Below are positions 28,001 to 36,207 of a stretch of DNA of 64,000 bases, piece after piece; position 1 is the first letter of the stretch; every line of letters begins with the position of its first letter. The translations under genes and the position numbers were made by a program. The stretch comes from Lentisphaerae bacterium WC36 (GTDB lineage Bacteria; Verrucomicrobiota; Lentisphaeria; Victivallales; SZUA-371). The notes beneath the pieces are model-generated. The model was not told the DNA's origin. It saw nothing but the letters and a program-made list of their open reading frames with translations, and did no database searches. The stretch is taken from contig CP085689.1 in the NCBI GenBank assembly GCA_020683205.1, positions 2,412,230 through 2,476,229 on the forward strand, read 5' to 3'.

Positions 28001-30194
28001 TATTATAAACTCCACCAACTGTGATTGTACCTTGATTTTTACCACTATCTCCTTTTATCGCAGCTGCATTGTTTGAATTTACATTTATATGCCCTTCAGA
28101 AAAATTTGTTACATCATCACCTTCAAAAGCAACACTGTCTTTAGCATTTAATGTAACAGTTCCATAATTTTTGATATCGTTTCCAATTACAACTCTACCT
28201 TGTTCATTATTTATTTCAACATCAACCCCACTATTTATATTAACATCATTTCCCTTAATATAAGTTGCACCAACTGCACTTTCAGAAATTTCAGTCATAT
28301 TACTGAAAAACAGTCCAGTTAAAGTAGATGCGCCACTTGTTTCAAACGCAACCGAATTATTCCCATTTAAAATTATATTTGGCTCAGAGTGATAATCATA
28401 ATAAAGTTGACCATAAACTGCTGTTGAATTATCTCCATTAACAACGATTTGTCCATGTTTGCCAGATTCATTGAAATCAATTAATTCATTAGTTAAATAT
28501 ACTCCATAAGAATTTTCCCCATTTACTTCAATATCGCCAATATGATCCACATAATTACCAATGATTCCTTCCGAATAAATACCTTTAGAATTATCTCCTT
28601 TTACTTTTATAGTTCCTTCATTGAGAAGCTTGTTCCCCTTAAGTCCAATATTATTGTTACCATCAACAATGATTTCACCCTTATTTTGAGTTAAGTTTCC
28701 AAGAATACCAACATTATTTTCACCTTCAATTTTTAAAACCCCATAATTGACAAACCCATCACCATTTACCCCAATAGCATTTTCAACATAATCAACAGAA
28801 CTGAAAGAAAACCCATCTGGCGCTTGGTATGCTAAGCTACTAATATTAATATTTCCCTCATTGACATGATAATCTCCATCAATACCAATGCCATAATCAC
28901 CATTAACATTAATTGTCCCATCCGTAGTATTTGTTACTAAGTATTGACCTTCAGAGTCAGTAACATTATCTCCATGTATGCCGCGCGCCATTTGATAACC
29001 AGTATCGTCAGTAGCGCTATAATCTAAATTAATCGTTCCAGAGTTTGACACTGCCATTGTTCCAGTAGTACTACTAGGATCAAGATTGCCAGTACTAACA
29101 ACAGCACGTCCTCCGTTTGCTAATACTTGAATAGTTCCTCCTTCATAAATCACATTATCTCCATAAACACCAATACTATTCAAGGCGGTATTATCAAGGC
29201 GAATTAAAGATTGATCGCCAAGCACCGCATTGTCACCCTCAATACCAATTGCATATCGCCCACTTACATTAATAATACCAGCCGATCCAGTAGATTCACT
29301 ATATGCAGCATTAACAGCATCATCTCCTTTTATTCCAATTGCCGCATTTGTATAGTCAGTTCCATCAAAACTAACATTTATCCTACCATAGTTTTCAGTG
29401 TTATTACCAGCAATGCCAACACCATCTTGTTGCGAAATATTTATTGTTCCACGGTTAATAGCACTATCACCACTAAGCGCAGTCATGTTAGAAAAATTGG
29501 TTCCGTAATTTATTGTTCCATTATTGATTACCCCAGTTCCCTGTAACCCAATTTGATTATCTCCTCTCAAGAAAAAATTAACACCCTCAGCTATTTGCAT
29601 ACCTTCACCTTGTAGCCCTATAGCGCCATCACCAGTTAAGTTCACAAAATTTTGACGATCATAAATATAATTTTTCCCTTTAATTGCTACAGCATTCGTT
29701 CCAGAAACAGTAATAGTTCCGCCATTATCAGCAAAAATTGTATTCCCAGAGCTTCCACTAGCATCCACACCAATAGCAGATTCACCACTAACTGTTAATG
29801 TAGAGCCCGACACTAAGGATGCATTATTGCCAACAATTCCAAGTCCATAGTTACCAATAACATTAATATCACCATACTGACCATTAACCGCATCATCACC
29901 TTGAATAGCTGTTGCAAAGTCACCAGCAGCAGAAGACCCATTATAATTAACATTAATTACGGCACGATTCGCACCATCTAAGCCATTATTAGTTGAGCCA
30001 TCGCCCGTTAATCCCACACCGCCTTGGGTATTAACATTAATAGTACCAGTATTATCTTGAGCAAAAGTTGGAATAATATTCAATAACGCAGCATAAAAAC
30101 AAAAACAAAAAAATGTTGATTTTGACATATATTTTATACTATTAATGCAAAATAACATTAACACAACATAGCGGTTTAAATTGCCTTTTTTCAT
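22041..30194 (-). CDS. Giant repeat-rich autotransporter (type Va secretion)
   Basis: 2717 residues. The start at 30194 is supported by AGGAGA a few bases upstream. The signal peptide is unusually long: about 22 extra residues precede MSKSTFFCFCFYAALL, with cleavage near TFAQ (residue 46), resembling extended autotransporter signals. The passenger (to about residue 2420) is built from short repeats of the type NxGTINVxGxNAIGIxGDxAxN, expected to form a right-handed beta-helix exposed on the cell surface. The C-terminal barrel domain begins near AVWVRGVNYYSRQKDG and contains the usual GIYGGWANN and GAYGAYTYDQFYATG strands. A beta-signal-like FFATISYTF is followed by 16 more residues. Probable adhesin or aggregation factor. 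Confidence 0.9.
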   Translation of the reverse strand: MKKGNLNRYVVLMLFCINSIKYMSKSTFFCFCFYAALLNIIPTFAQDNTGTINVNTQGGVGLTGDGSTNNGLDGANRAVINVNYNGSSAAGDFATAIQGDDAVNGQYGDINVIGNYGLGIVGNNASLVSGSTLTVSGESAIGVDASGSSGNTIFADNGGTITVSGTNAVAIKGKNYIYDRQNFVNLTGDGAIGLQGEGMQIAEGVNFFLRGDNQIGLQGTGVINNGTINYGTNFSNMTALSGDSAINRGTINISQQDGVGIAGNNTENYGRINVSFDGTDYTNAAIGIKGDDAVNAAYSESTGSAGIINVSGRYAIGIEGDNAVLGDQSLIRLDNTALNSIGVYGDNVIYEGGTIQVLANGGRAVVSTGNLDPSSTTGTMAVSNSGTINLDYSATDDTGYQMARGIHGDNVTDSEGQYLVTNTTDGTINVNGDYGIGIDGDYHVNEGNINISSLAYQAPDGFSFSSVDYVENAIGVNGDGFVNYGVLKIEGENNVGILGNLTQNKGEIIVDGNNNIGLKGNKLLNEGTIKVKGDNSKGIYSEGIIGNYVDHIGDIEVNGENSYGVYLTNELIDFNESGKHGQIVVNGDNSTAVYGQLYYDYHSEPNIILNGNNSVAFETSGASTLTGLFFSNMTEISESAVGATYIKGNDVNINSGVDVEINNEQGRVVIGNDIKNYGTVTLNAKDSVAFEGDDVTNFSEGHINVNSNNAAAIKGDSGKNQGTITVGGVYNNDTGTVTANNEIGGASGIVGAGPINEGILNVTGLDNIGLDGDDALNDTTGVINISGGRNDGILGNNGENKGVINVDGFQSVGINGNNATNSSGAEISVTRENSIGIEGDSATNAGTIDITYDSPASIYKAVGISGNSAVNQAGGVINIDGAYGVGIEGDNAENYGTINVNYDAPGYDDRAFGILGDNAINRAGGQINVNGIFAVGICGDNITLENGSNINVTGYGGVAVDGANVIYSEGTITLNSEFSRAILGDGTTVTSTAIINVNEKNAFGIDGGNAVNEGTIVVGGYYNPDTSSVVANPDATDAFAIRGTNAINKGTIYVLTANSLGLNGDSEENQGTINVNYNSTNSSPGTGNLTDDRAIGTNGTGDINTATGVINVNGNSASGMEGIEATNLGTINVAGSFANGMVASASAGNQTYNYGTINLTGGTSIGMNEYNFGTSRNYATINASATESIGMFSRQNGTLYNGDSSDNTNAEINVTGENANGMASFFSGPTYNYGTINVSGSLAEGIYNKGSGAAINEENADINISGDNSIGVRNQTTGTFINAGTITASAGSGGFAVINESTGRIENTGTIISDNGATDFTAVQNLGGGVIDQNGIITINSGSSIGIDNAGSGFVFNNQNSTITVNGQDSIGMKTNSNAFTKNSGVISVTYSDTAEGNTYAVYGDNKASGSTYVTTNASTGIINVNGAYANGIGGDNHINEGRIAVGGYYDAGTGLYNENVSATNATGVVGDNFTNKLQVVVLSDDSIGVKGDNAKNIGDIFIFGDGATGVVGNNFVNDEDIEISGTDSIGVQGGNSINKGTIDIDGANGIGIKNTAGYTVNENIINLQGQKSVGILLDDAASYAQNQKTITITYDAADASNAAIGISGNNPDLGDGFVITNTATGLIDVEGDYAIGVYGNSHINWGKIDIEGANAIGMKGSNLYSAGSEAEINVIGSSAIGIEGDEFENSGEINVTGTNAIGIKGDDFNNLGTITVSGENAKGVVSDSTISTEAATNEGDIVVSGKNAVGIEGANAINAEDCTITITYDGTGVGDRAIGIVGDNAVNKAGGNIDVEGSYAVGIQGDYATLENGSVINVTGENAIGIEGDFVTYDMGNINVTGENAIAIKGNGTIIGPDAKLDADSANSIIEAGDNVVNQGTFYLGADIDGNVEPTATNTKGIVGNFSNNEGLINIYTEDSIGVDGENNKNFGTINILETVGVSTAGAIAINGDNSANNNIINIFADEAIGISGDLVKNFGTINVDGDDSIAMQGTNLFNFSGNTINLNGVGAVGLDGDGSINGQNPNDPNDSGVINANGENTIAIRGQDITNEETGVINLNGNNSVGLMVTGGDALNSGSISSTDDTISVIGIDVNKSGTTGTGTKVENEGTISVANGNAVELKDAGTGGSEFDNTGSITASNGNAIDVTAPEFIINLTDRLVGNQVVSSSDLNGNINYATAEDSNILNINSISDDEFAVFNGGTINKSNTGTWYVRDVSSGNNLSSTANIINLTNGGIVLNSDLMTTTFSMSGGSFTASTDNQLNTNSLSVTGGTINANYGSNYNSGNRLTLAPIYVRNDGGTGSLTLSGPVTVNANLASNMDLSKPVYVIGAADGVTKNVNLSQTKVNVENSMLKGTLVNDGNGIRLELMTDMAQVKNNYVAQGLQMQRTLVQQFQDDIHFYLINNIELNDAKAIDPLRDEHGLAVWVRGVNYYSRQKDGASRAGYTTVAGGVLAGMDQRFEDGLVGIYGGWANNNAHFNGSGYGNDALIQNIIQFGAYGAYTYDQFYATGVTNFNYGFNDLRAYRGLNENMRTTAHYDSLGVGGQLRLGYRQEFEVIDILPEVGFNYQWLHSQNVSEDAGERIFELKYKDINHNFVDGVFGLRLAKSYRVSDNFIITPNVSTHWVQTFTGNNVSGDISNADGEVAHVTARSAPWAIATEAGFGVEWNSNVQFQMAYKGRYNNDLIVNGFFATISYTFSDWTKNFDEVQEFFDQ
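23720..30090 (-). repeat. Intragenic hierarchical repeats of the autotransporter passenger
   Basis: The coding strand repeats a unit of about 20-25 codons many dozens of times. A larger order is also visible: a block with a VGGYYxxxTGxV-type insert recurs near residues 727, 1021, 1448 and 1887, and blocks reading AGGxIxVxGxYAVGIxGDxxTLENGSxINVTG recur with similar spacing. Copies are diverged, not identical. Confidence 0.7.
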
Positions 30195-30236
30195 GGTATC
30201 TCCTGCATTATTTGTTTTTTAATCAATAAAACCCGT

Positions 30237-30265
30237 ATTCTAATATTTTATACATAAAAAAGCAA
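30237..30265 (-). promoter_or_regulatory. Predicted sigma-70 promoter of the autotransporter
   Basis: Minus strand: TTGCTT (30265-30260), a 17-base spacer and TAGAAT (30242-30237), 42 bases upstream of the start codon. Confidence 0.4.
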
Positions 30266-30515
30266 ATTTCAATGTTTTTTAGTATTTTTTTTATTAGTGT
30301 GCATAATTTTCATATTATTTTTATATATTATTCAATAAAAAATGGTTTAATCGCGCAAAAATTGCAGACTAAGTTACAAGCAAAATATAACAAAAAGAAA
30401 ATTAACCTCAATAAAAATAAAAGGAATAATTTTGGCATCAATTTTGCTAAAATAAATCCGTTAGATGTTTATCTAAAAATAAGTTGTAACAAATAATTCA
30501 AGATGCTATAATAAT

Positions 30516-32318
30516 ATGAAATCAAAATTCCAAAAAATTCTAAATAAAAGAACTCAAATAATGACTGCTAATGCTAATAATTCACTGAAAAAATATTCAC
30601 TATTTGTTTATATCACACTAGCAATAATTTTTATTATTGTAAGCCTATATAGCATAAGAAGACATAAAGATTATATTGAATCCGAAAAAAATATTCTTAA
30701 AGAACAAGCTCAAATTATCACTTCTACATTAACCTTAACAATTAATTCTCAAGTTAATCGAGGTGTTGTCCCTCGTGAAAAAATGGAAGCAGCTCTAGAA
30801 AATATTATTAACTACACTCAAATTATTGGCTTAGGAGTTTATAGCCGCGATGGCCAACTTGTATTTAACGCAGGGGACACCTCTGGGATTGCACAAACCA
30901 TTGACGACAAATTGCACGAATACTGGTTAAAAGATAAAATTATTTACTATAATGAGCTTTACGGTGGAGTTTTTAACCGTAATTATAATAAGCGCCAAAA
31001 AAATAGACCTATGGCGACAGGCCATCATAAACCACGTACATTGACTTTACCTGGACAGCGCCCAGAATCAAAAAAACTTCAAAGAAGAAAAGAACCCAAA
31101 AAGAAAACTAACAAAGTAAATGAGAAAAGAAAAGAATTTAAAATTCCATATAAGAAAAACGATGAAAGAACAAAAGAAAAACATAAACGTGATCCTCATT
31201 CATTAAGTATGCTTGAAGAGCGTGATAAAAAATTTATTGCATTTATTTCAACTTTAGAACAAATTAATTCACTGAAAAACAAAAAATTACCATATGATGA
31301 ATTAGTTAAATTATTATCAAATATCATTAGTAAGAAGGATGCTTCTATTGTTGCTCGTCGTTTAGTTGATAAGGAGCTGACTTTTCCATTGATTAGAGAA
31401 AGTTTACGTGACTACTTTAAAGACAAATACCGTGACCAATTACGCAGTGTTAAATTAGGTAAAATTGCAGTCTCAATTCCAATAGATGACTACAATTTAT
31501 CTATTAAAAGAAATTTTTGGGGCGTTATTGGGTTTAACATTTTCTTTTTTGCTGGTCTTTTAACATTAGCATTTTTATGGCGAGCTTTTCTTGGTATTGC
31601 ACAGTTAAAAATTAATTTGACTTTATCTGAGGAACAAATGAATAGCCTTAAAGATATGAATATGACAGCTGCAGGGCTGGTACATGAAACAAAAAATCCT
31701 TTAGGAGTTGTTCGCGGAATGGCACAATTAATTACAGCAAAAAAATATATTGATGCCGCTGATAAAGACCTTCTTGAAAAAATTATTGAGGAAACTGACC
31801 GTGTTTCAAGCCGTTTAAATCAATTTTTATCATATTCCAAACCACGCGATTTAAAAATTCAAAGTGTCAATATTGAATCATTAATTAATGATATTTTTGC
31901 AATTCTTGAATATGATTGCGAAGAGAAAAAAGTCATGCTTCAAAGAAAGATTGATCCAACTATTAATTTTATTGAAGCCGACGAAGAGATGCTGCGGCAA
32001 ATTATCTTCAATCTTTTGCTCAATGCATTACAAGCTGTTTCAGAAAATGAGGGAAAAATCACTTTATTAATGAAAAAAGATAGTGATGAATTAGTTACAA
32101 TAAAAATTATTGACAACGGACCAGGGGTTGAGGATAAAATCAAAAATGATATTTTTAGACCATATTTCACAGGCAATGAAAGCGGAACTGGTTTAGGACT
32201 TTCAATAGTAAAACAACTTTGCTTACTGCATGGTTGGCAAATTGAACTAAGTGATAACTCGAAAGAATCAGGCGCAGTTTTTAAAATTTCAGGAATTATA
32301 AACAATGACAACAAATAA
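30516..32318 (+). CDS. Sensor histidine kinase (NtrB/AtoS-like) with basic sensor insert
   Basis: 600 residues. It pairs with the response regulator overlapping its end by 14 bases. Transmembrane helix 1 is at residues 29-46; an extracytoplasmic domain spans about 50-330; helix 2 is at 334-356. HisKA follows with the phosphoacceptor His390 in GLVHETKNPLG. The ATPase domain has the N-box NLLLNALQAV (about 499), DNGPGVED (533) and GTGLGLSIVKQL (557). Residues 156-226 form a very Lys/Arg-rich insert (RRKEPKKKTNK, KNDERTKEKHKR), unusual for a periplasmic sensor domain. No clear ribosome-binding site is seen, so the start could also be the ATG at 30561. The signal sensed is unknown. Confidence 0.88.
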   Translation: MKSKFQKILNKRTQIMTANANNSLKKYSLFVYITLAIIFIIVSLYSIRRHKDYIESEKNILKEQAQIITSTLTLTINSQVNRGVVPREKMEAALENIINYTQIIGLGVYSRDGQLVFNAGDTSGIAQTIDDKLHEYWLKDKIIYYNELYGGVFNRNYNKRQKNRPMATGHHKPRTLTLPGQRPESKKLQRRKEPKKKTNKVNEKRKEFKIPYKKNDERTKEKHKRDPHSLSMLEERDKKFIAFISTLEQINSLKNKKLPYDELVKLLSNIISKKDASIVARRLVDKELTFPLIRESLRDYFKDKYRDQLRSVKLGKIAVSIPIDDYNLSIKRNFWGVIGFNIFFFAGLLTLAFLWRAFLGIAQLKINLTLSEEQMNSLKDMNMTAAGLVHETKNPLGVVRGMAQLITAKKYIDAADKDLLEKIIEETDRVSSRLNQFLSYSKPRDLKIQSVNIESLINDIFAILEYDCEEKKVMLQRKIDPTINFIEADEEMLRQIIFNLLLNALQAVSENEGKITLLMKKDSDELVTIKIIDNGPGVEDKIKNDIFRPYFTGNESGTGLGLSIVKQLCLLHGWQIELSDNSKESGAVFKISGIINNDNK

Positions 32319-33696
32319 ACACACTATTTTAATTGTTGATGATAATGAACGTCAACAAAACCTTTTTAAAACGTTTCTAGAACAATACAAGTATAATATT
32401 TTGGTGGCGGCAAATGGCATTGAAGCATTAGAAGTTTTAGCTGAAAAATCTGCAAAAATAAGTTTAATTATTTCGGATATTCGAATGCCACAAATGTCAG
32501 GAATCGAACTGTTGAAGAATATTAGTGACAATGAAAATTTTTCTCAAATTCCAATATTGTTAGTCACCGCATTTGCTGACGTAAAAGATGCAGTTAATGC
32601 AATTCGCTTTGGCGCCTGTGATTACCTTGAAAAACCTGTTGATTTACCTGAATTACTCAAAACAATAAAAAAATATATAAATACCTCAAACGAGGTAAAT
32701 GATAACGAATTTGAGAATCAAATGCCAAAAATTCCAGATTGGGCAATATTTAAAAGTAAAGTCATGTTAGAAGTTCTTAAAGATATTGCTATTGTGGCCA
32801 ACTCTGATGCGGGAGTGTTAGTTACTGGTGAAAGCGGAACAGGTAAAGAAGTAATGACAGATATTATTGTTGAATGGAGTTATCGCAAAGATAAACCATT
32901 AATTAAAATGAATTGTGCAGCAATTCCTGAAAACCTACTTGAAAGTGAGCTTTTCGGTCATGAAAAAGGCGCTTTTACAGGCGCAAATAATATGCGCAAA
33001 GGGATTTTTGAAGAAGCAAATGGCGGAACAGTATTTCTTGATGAAATTGGCGAAATGTCTCCAATGTTACAAGCAAAACTTTTAAGAGTGACTCAAGATG
33101 GAACTTTTTGTCGCTTAGGTTCAAGCAAAGTTCACACTACTGATGTACGTATTGTTGCGGCAACTAACCGAAACTTAGAAGAAGAAATTGAAAAAGGAAA
33201 TTTTCGTGAAGACCTTTATTATCGCTTAAATGTAATGGAAATTGCATTACCTCCACTACGCGAACGAATTGCGGACATCATGCCATTAGCTGAATTCTTT
33301 GCTCGAAAATTTAATCAAAACAGTCGAGTAAGATTTTCAAATGAAGCTATTAATTGTTTAGAAAGCTATACTTGGAGTGGCAATATTCGTGAATTACGTA
33401 ATGTCATTGAACGCGCGGTATTATTGGCTCGAGGCGATAATATTAGTATTGAATTTCTACCTAAAAAATTAACATTAAACTTTAATAATAATTCAATTAT
33501 ATCAGAAAACACCGAATCAAAAAACACTCAAAAAACAATGGCTGAAATTGAACGTCAAGCGATACTAAATTGCTTGCGCCAAAATGACTATAATCGTTCA
33601 CATACAGCAAAAGAACTTGGCATTGGTCGACGCACGTTAATTTATAAACTGCGTGTTTATGAAGAGGAAGGTTATCAAGTTAATAAAGAAAAATAA
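32305..33696 (+). CDS. NtrC-family sigma-54-dependent response regulator
   Basis: 463 residues with three intact domains. The receiver has phosphoacceptor Asp58 in LIISDIRMP, with Thr88 and Lys110 as conserved partners. The AAA+ sigma-54 interaction domain has Walker A GESGTGKE (175-182), the RpoN-contacting GAFTGA loop (222-227) and Walker [12 protein letters not shown] (240-250). A C-terminal Fis-type helix-turn-helix is at about 425-455 ([20 protein letters not shown]). When phosphorylated by the upstream kinase it should drive RpoN-dependent promoters. No convincing -24/-12 site was found nearby, so its targets are probably elsewhere. AtoC/ZraR-like in layout; the regulon is unknown. Confidence 0.93.
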   Translation: MTTNKHTILIVDDNERQQNLFKTFLEQYKYNILVAANGIEALEVLAEKSAKISLIISDIRMPQMSGIELLKNISDNENFSQIPILLVTAFADVKDAVNAIRFGACDYLEKPVDLPELLKTIKKYINTSNEVNDNEFENQMPKIPDWAIFKSKVMLEVLKDIAIVANSDAGVLVTGESGTGKEVMTDIIVEWSYRKDKPLIKMNCAAIPENLLESELFGHEKGAFTGANNMRKGIFEEANGGTVFLDEIGEMSPMLQAKLLRVTQDGTFCRLGSSKVHTTDVRIVAATNRNLEEEIEKGNFREDLYYRLNVMEIALPPLRERIADIMPLAEFFARKFNQNSRVRFSNEAINCLESYTWSGNIRELRNVIERAVLLARGDNISIEFLPKKLTLNFNNNSIISENTESKNTQKTMAEIERQAILNCLRQNDYNRSHTAKELGIGRRTLIYKLRVYEEEGYQVNKEK

Positions 33697-33713
33697 CCTC
33701 TTAATTAAAATAA

Positions 33714-33747
33714 AAAATTCATGGAAAATAATTTCCATGAATTTTTT
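33714..33747. terminator. Bidirectional Rho-independent terminator
   Basis: AAAATTCATGGAAA (33714-33727) pairs with TTTCCATGAATTTT (33732-33745), a perfect 14-bp stem with a 4-base loop, between the convergent response regulator and pseudopilin genes. It resembles the hairpin at 34945-34974. Confidence 0.85.
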
Positions 33748-33778
33748 ATATAATCTCTTTTTATTACTTTAATATTTT

Positions 33779-34729
33779 TTAATCAGATAAAGTAGTCAGA
33801 GCCGCTGCATCTTTGTCTTGATCATAAACTTTCGTGATACGAATTCCTTTACGACCTTCAGCATTACCTAAATTATTCTTTTTATAATAAAGATTTTTAA
33901 CACCATTTGTATCAACAGCTTCCGCATGCATATCACTTAATAACATAGTTGTTTTTCCTTGATGAATCATACTTACTGATCCTTGACCATTTCCTCCACC
34001 AGTAAATATTGTACCATCTTGCAAAGCATTTCCACTTTTTTTGAAACTATATTTACCATTGTTTGCTGTTGTTGAACATGATAACAAAATAGTATTACTT
34101 GCTTCCGAATATTTATCGGTATTTAATACCGCAGTTTTTCCAACATTTTTTGGATAATTTACTTTCCAATTACTTGGAGGAGAAAAACTATAATTTCCAG
34201 AACTATTTACTCCATCACCTGATGGCATTCCATAACAAATATCACTATTTGCATAAGTATAACGGCTACGGCCTGGATAATTAATATCACCATAAGTGTT
34301 ACCTCCATGACGACCAGTGTCATCTAAAAAATATGGCGTTTTAGGACAGCGAAATACTTTTGAGACACTACTTCCATATATTGTCACATAACCTAAACCA
34401 TTAAGTTTACCAGCTGCATTCCACGCGTCTCTAGCTCCATTATAATTAATCGCAGCCATTTCATGACGTGTCATTGGTCCATTTGCAATAACTGTTAACC
34501 ATTGCAAACACTCATTACTTGGTCCTGCACCAGAATCGTTTGCATTCAAAATTTTATCAATGTCATTAATTTCCATAGCAAGATAATTACCTGTTTGCTT
34601 TTTATTATTCAAACAAGTTGTAGTACGAGCTTTTTCACGTGCAGCGCTTAATGCAGGCATCAACATTCCAGCGAGAATTGCAATAATTGCAACAACAACT
34701 AATAATTCTATAAGAGTAAACTTTTTCAT
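33779..34729 (-). CDS. Type II secretion/type IV pilus-like pseudopilin
   Basis: 316 residues from the ATG at 34729, which has AAGGTG upstream; the in-frame TTG at 34744 is less likely. The N-terminus [22 protein letters not shown] is a class III prepilin signal. The prepilin peptidase would cut before Phe4, and Glu8 (mature Glu5) is conserved. It lacks the usual Gly before the cut site and has Lys instead. The short pilin helix is followed by an [18 protein letters not shown] region and a large globular domain. Lentisphaerota and Planctomycetes encode many such pseudopilins with unclear cargo roles. It is flanked by similar hairpins; the ATPase gene pilT follows the upstream hairpin. Confidence 0.88.
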   Translation of the reverse strand: MKKFTLIELLVVVAIIAILAGMLMPALSAAREKARTTTCLNNKKQTGNYLAMEINDIDKILNANDSGAGPSNECLQWLTVIANGPMTRHEMAAINYNGARDAWNAAGKLNGLGYVTIYGSSVSKVFRCPKTPYFLDDTGRHGGNTYGDINYPGRSRYTYANSDICYGMPSGDGVNSSGNYSFSPPSNWKVNYPKNVGKTAVLNTDKYSEASNTILLSCSTTANNGKYSFKKSGNALQDGTIFTGGGNGQGSVSMIHQGKTTMLLSDMHAEAVDTNGVKNLYYKKNNLGNAEGRKGIRITKVYDQDKDAAALTTLSD

Positions 34730-34798
34730 TTTATTCACCTTCAAACAATATTAAACTTATTGACTAATATTTCTCTCTAAACTTATCTTTATAGGTAA

Positions 34799-34863
34799 AT
34801 TATAACAGGTAATTGCCAAATTATAAATGCCAATTCTGGTATTTATAATACTAATTATGGCAA
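34799..34863 (-). promoter_or_regulatory. Nested inverted repeat over the pseudopilin promoter
   Basis: ATTATAAATGCCA (34820-34832) pairs with TGGTATTTATAAT (34837-34849) with one mismatch. An outer TTGCCA/TGGCAA pair lies at 34813-34818 and 34858-34863. On the minus strand a -10 TATAAT (34804-34799) sits 17 bases past a weak -35 TTTATA (34827-34822) that lies inside the repeat. It looks like an operator controlling the pseudopilin gene. Confidence 0.45.
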
Positions 34864-34941
34864 AATAAAAATAACAAATAACAACAAATTGAATAAAATT
34901 AAGCTACTATTAATTAATAATTGTGAACTAAAATGTACAAA

Positions 34942-34974
34942 AAAAAATCATGGGAAAAATATTTTCCATGATTT
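34942..34974 (-). terminator. Rho-independent terminator of pilT
   Basis: AAATCATGG (34945-34953) pairs with CCATGATTT (34966-34974) with further A/T pairing inside, and an A tract (T on the minus strand) lies at its left end. It is 48 bases past the pilT stop. Confidence 0.75.
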
Positions 34975-35021
34975 CATATAATTAAATACCTTTTTAAGCT
35001 ATAAATATTGAGAAAAATTTT

Positions 35022-36107
35022 TTAACCAATAATATTATTACTACTTAAGAAGATACCTTTCATATTCATTTTTAACTGTTCAGGGTTTTCAGCTGTTTTC
35101 AACGCCTCTTCCTCTGTAATTAAACCTTGATCCAAGAAATGAATTAATGCTTGGTTAAATGTTTGCATACCACTCTTACCACCCGATTCAATTGCTGCAG
35201 GCAATTTTTCCATACGGTCATCTTCCATAAGCTTTTGAACAACACTAGTGTTGATTAAAATTTCATTTACAGGCACAACACCTTTATCAACTCTAGGAAC
35301 TAGACGCTGAGCAATGATAGCTTTAATATTCAATGCCAACGATGTTTGAATTGCCGCTTGTTCATGGTGCTCATAAAGGTTTAGAATACGCTGAATTGAC
35401 TGTGATGCCGTAGATGCGTGAACTGTTGATAATACCAAGTGACCAGTATCGGCAGCTTTTAATGCCGCGTCAAAACTCGTACGGTTACGCATCTCCCCAA
35501 CCATGATTGTATCAGGATCCTGACGTAAAGCGTGGACTAATGCACTATCAAATGAAATTGTATCTAAACCAACTTCTCGTTGTTCAAAAATACAGTTTTC
35601 ATCCTGGAATTCAAACTCAATTGGGTCTTCTACTGTAATAATATGTTTACTAAAATTTTCATTAACGTGCTGCAACATTGCCGCCAACGTTGTAGATTTA
35701 CCAGAACCTGTAGTACCAGCTAAAAGAATAATTCCACGCTCTGATTCAGCTAATTCTAACAATACAGGAGGTAGATTCAAGCTATGGAAATTTGGAATCT
35801 TACTTTTTACATGACGAAATGTCATCGCATCAACACCACGCTGACGATGAATATTCAAACGAAAACGACCTACATCATCTTCCACAACAGACAAGTCCAA
35901 GTCTCCAGTTTCACGATATTTATCCAGTAAATGTGGTTCTGCAACCTGTTCGATAAATTCTTTTACCATCACTTCCTCTGTGACAAAATCTGTACCTGCT
36001 AATTGAGCATCAATTCGGTAATGCACAGGAGACCCAGCTTTAATATGAACGTCTGACGCACCAGAATCAACGCCAAGCTTTAATACATCATGTAAAACAG
36101 TTATCAT
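35022..36107 (-). CDS. pilT: PilT/PilU-type twitching motility ATPase
   Basis: 361 residues, the usual length. PilT is the hexameric ATPase that retracts type IV pili at the inner membrane. The N-terminal PAS-like domain (GASDVHIKAGSPVHYRID) is followed by the RecA-like domain: Walker A GTTGSGKST (131-139), Asp box IITVEDPIEFEF (157-168), Walker B IMVGEMR (201-207) and His box HLVLSTVHA (223-231). The AIIAQRLVPR arginine segment is intact. The canonical GEMRDLET reads GEMRNRTS here, a small deviation that some PilU-like members also show. AAGGA precedes the start. With the pseudopilin gene next door it points to a pilus or secretion system encoded elsewhere. Confidence 0.93.
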   Translation of the reverse strand: MITVLHDVLKLGVDSGASDVHIKAGSPVHYRIDAQLAGTDFVTEEVMVKEFIEQVAEPHLLDKYRETGDLDLSVVEDDVGRFRLNIHRQRGVDAMTFRHVKSKIPNFHSLNLPPVLLELAESERGIILLAGTTGSGKSTTLAAMLQHVNENFSKHIITVEDPIEFEFQDENCIFEQREVGLDTISFDSALVHALRQDPDTIMVGEMRNRTSFDAALKAADTGHLVLSTVHASTASQSIQRILNLYEHHEQAAIQTSLALNIKAIIAQRLVPRVDKGVVPVNEILINTSVVQKLMEDDRMEKLPAAIESGGKSGMQTFNQALIHFLDQGLITEEEALKTAENPEQLKMNMKGIFLSSNNIIG

Positions 36108-36207
36108 ATTATTTCAATCCTTATTATAGTGTTAAATTACCATTATATAATACATATAGTAATTATTTTTCAACTTCACTTTAGTTACATTTTTTTGAAT
36201 TTAAACA

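Noticed and set aside
30272-30496. 74-codon plus-strand frame between the autotransporter and kinase genes
   Set aside because: It overlaps the autotransporter promoter region, has no ribosome-binding site, and its composition reflects AT-rich intergenic DNA.
34814-34832. Repeated TTGGCA near the pseudopilin gene as a sigma-54 promoter
   Set aside because: The spacing between the GG and GC elements does not fit the -24/-12 rule (about 15 instead of 12 bases).
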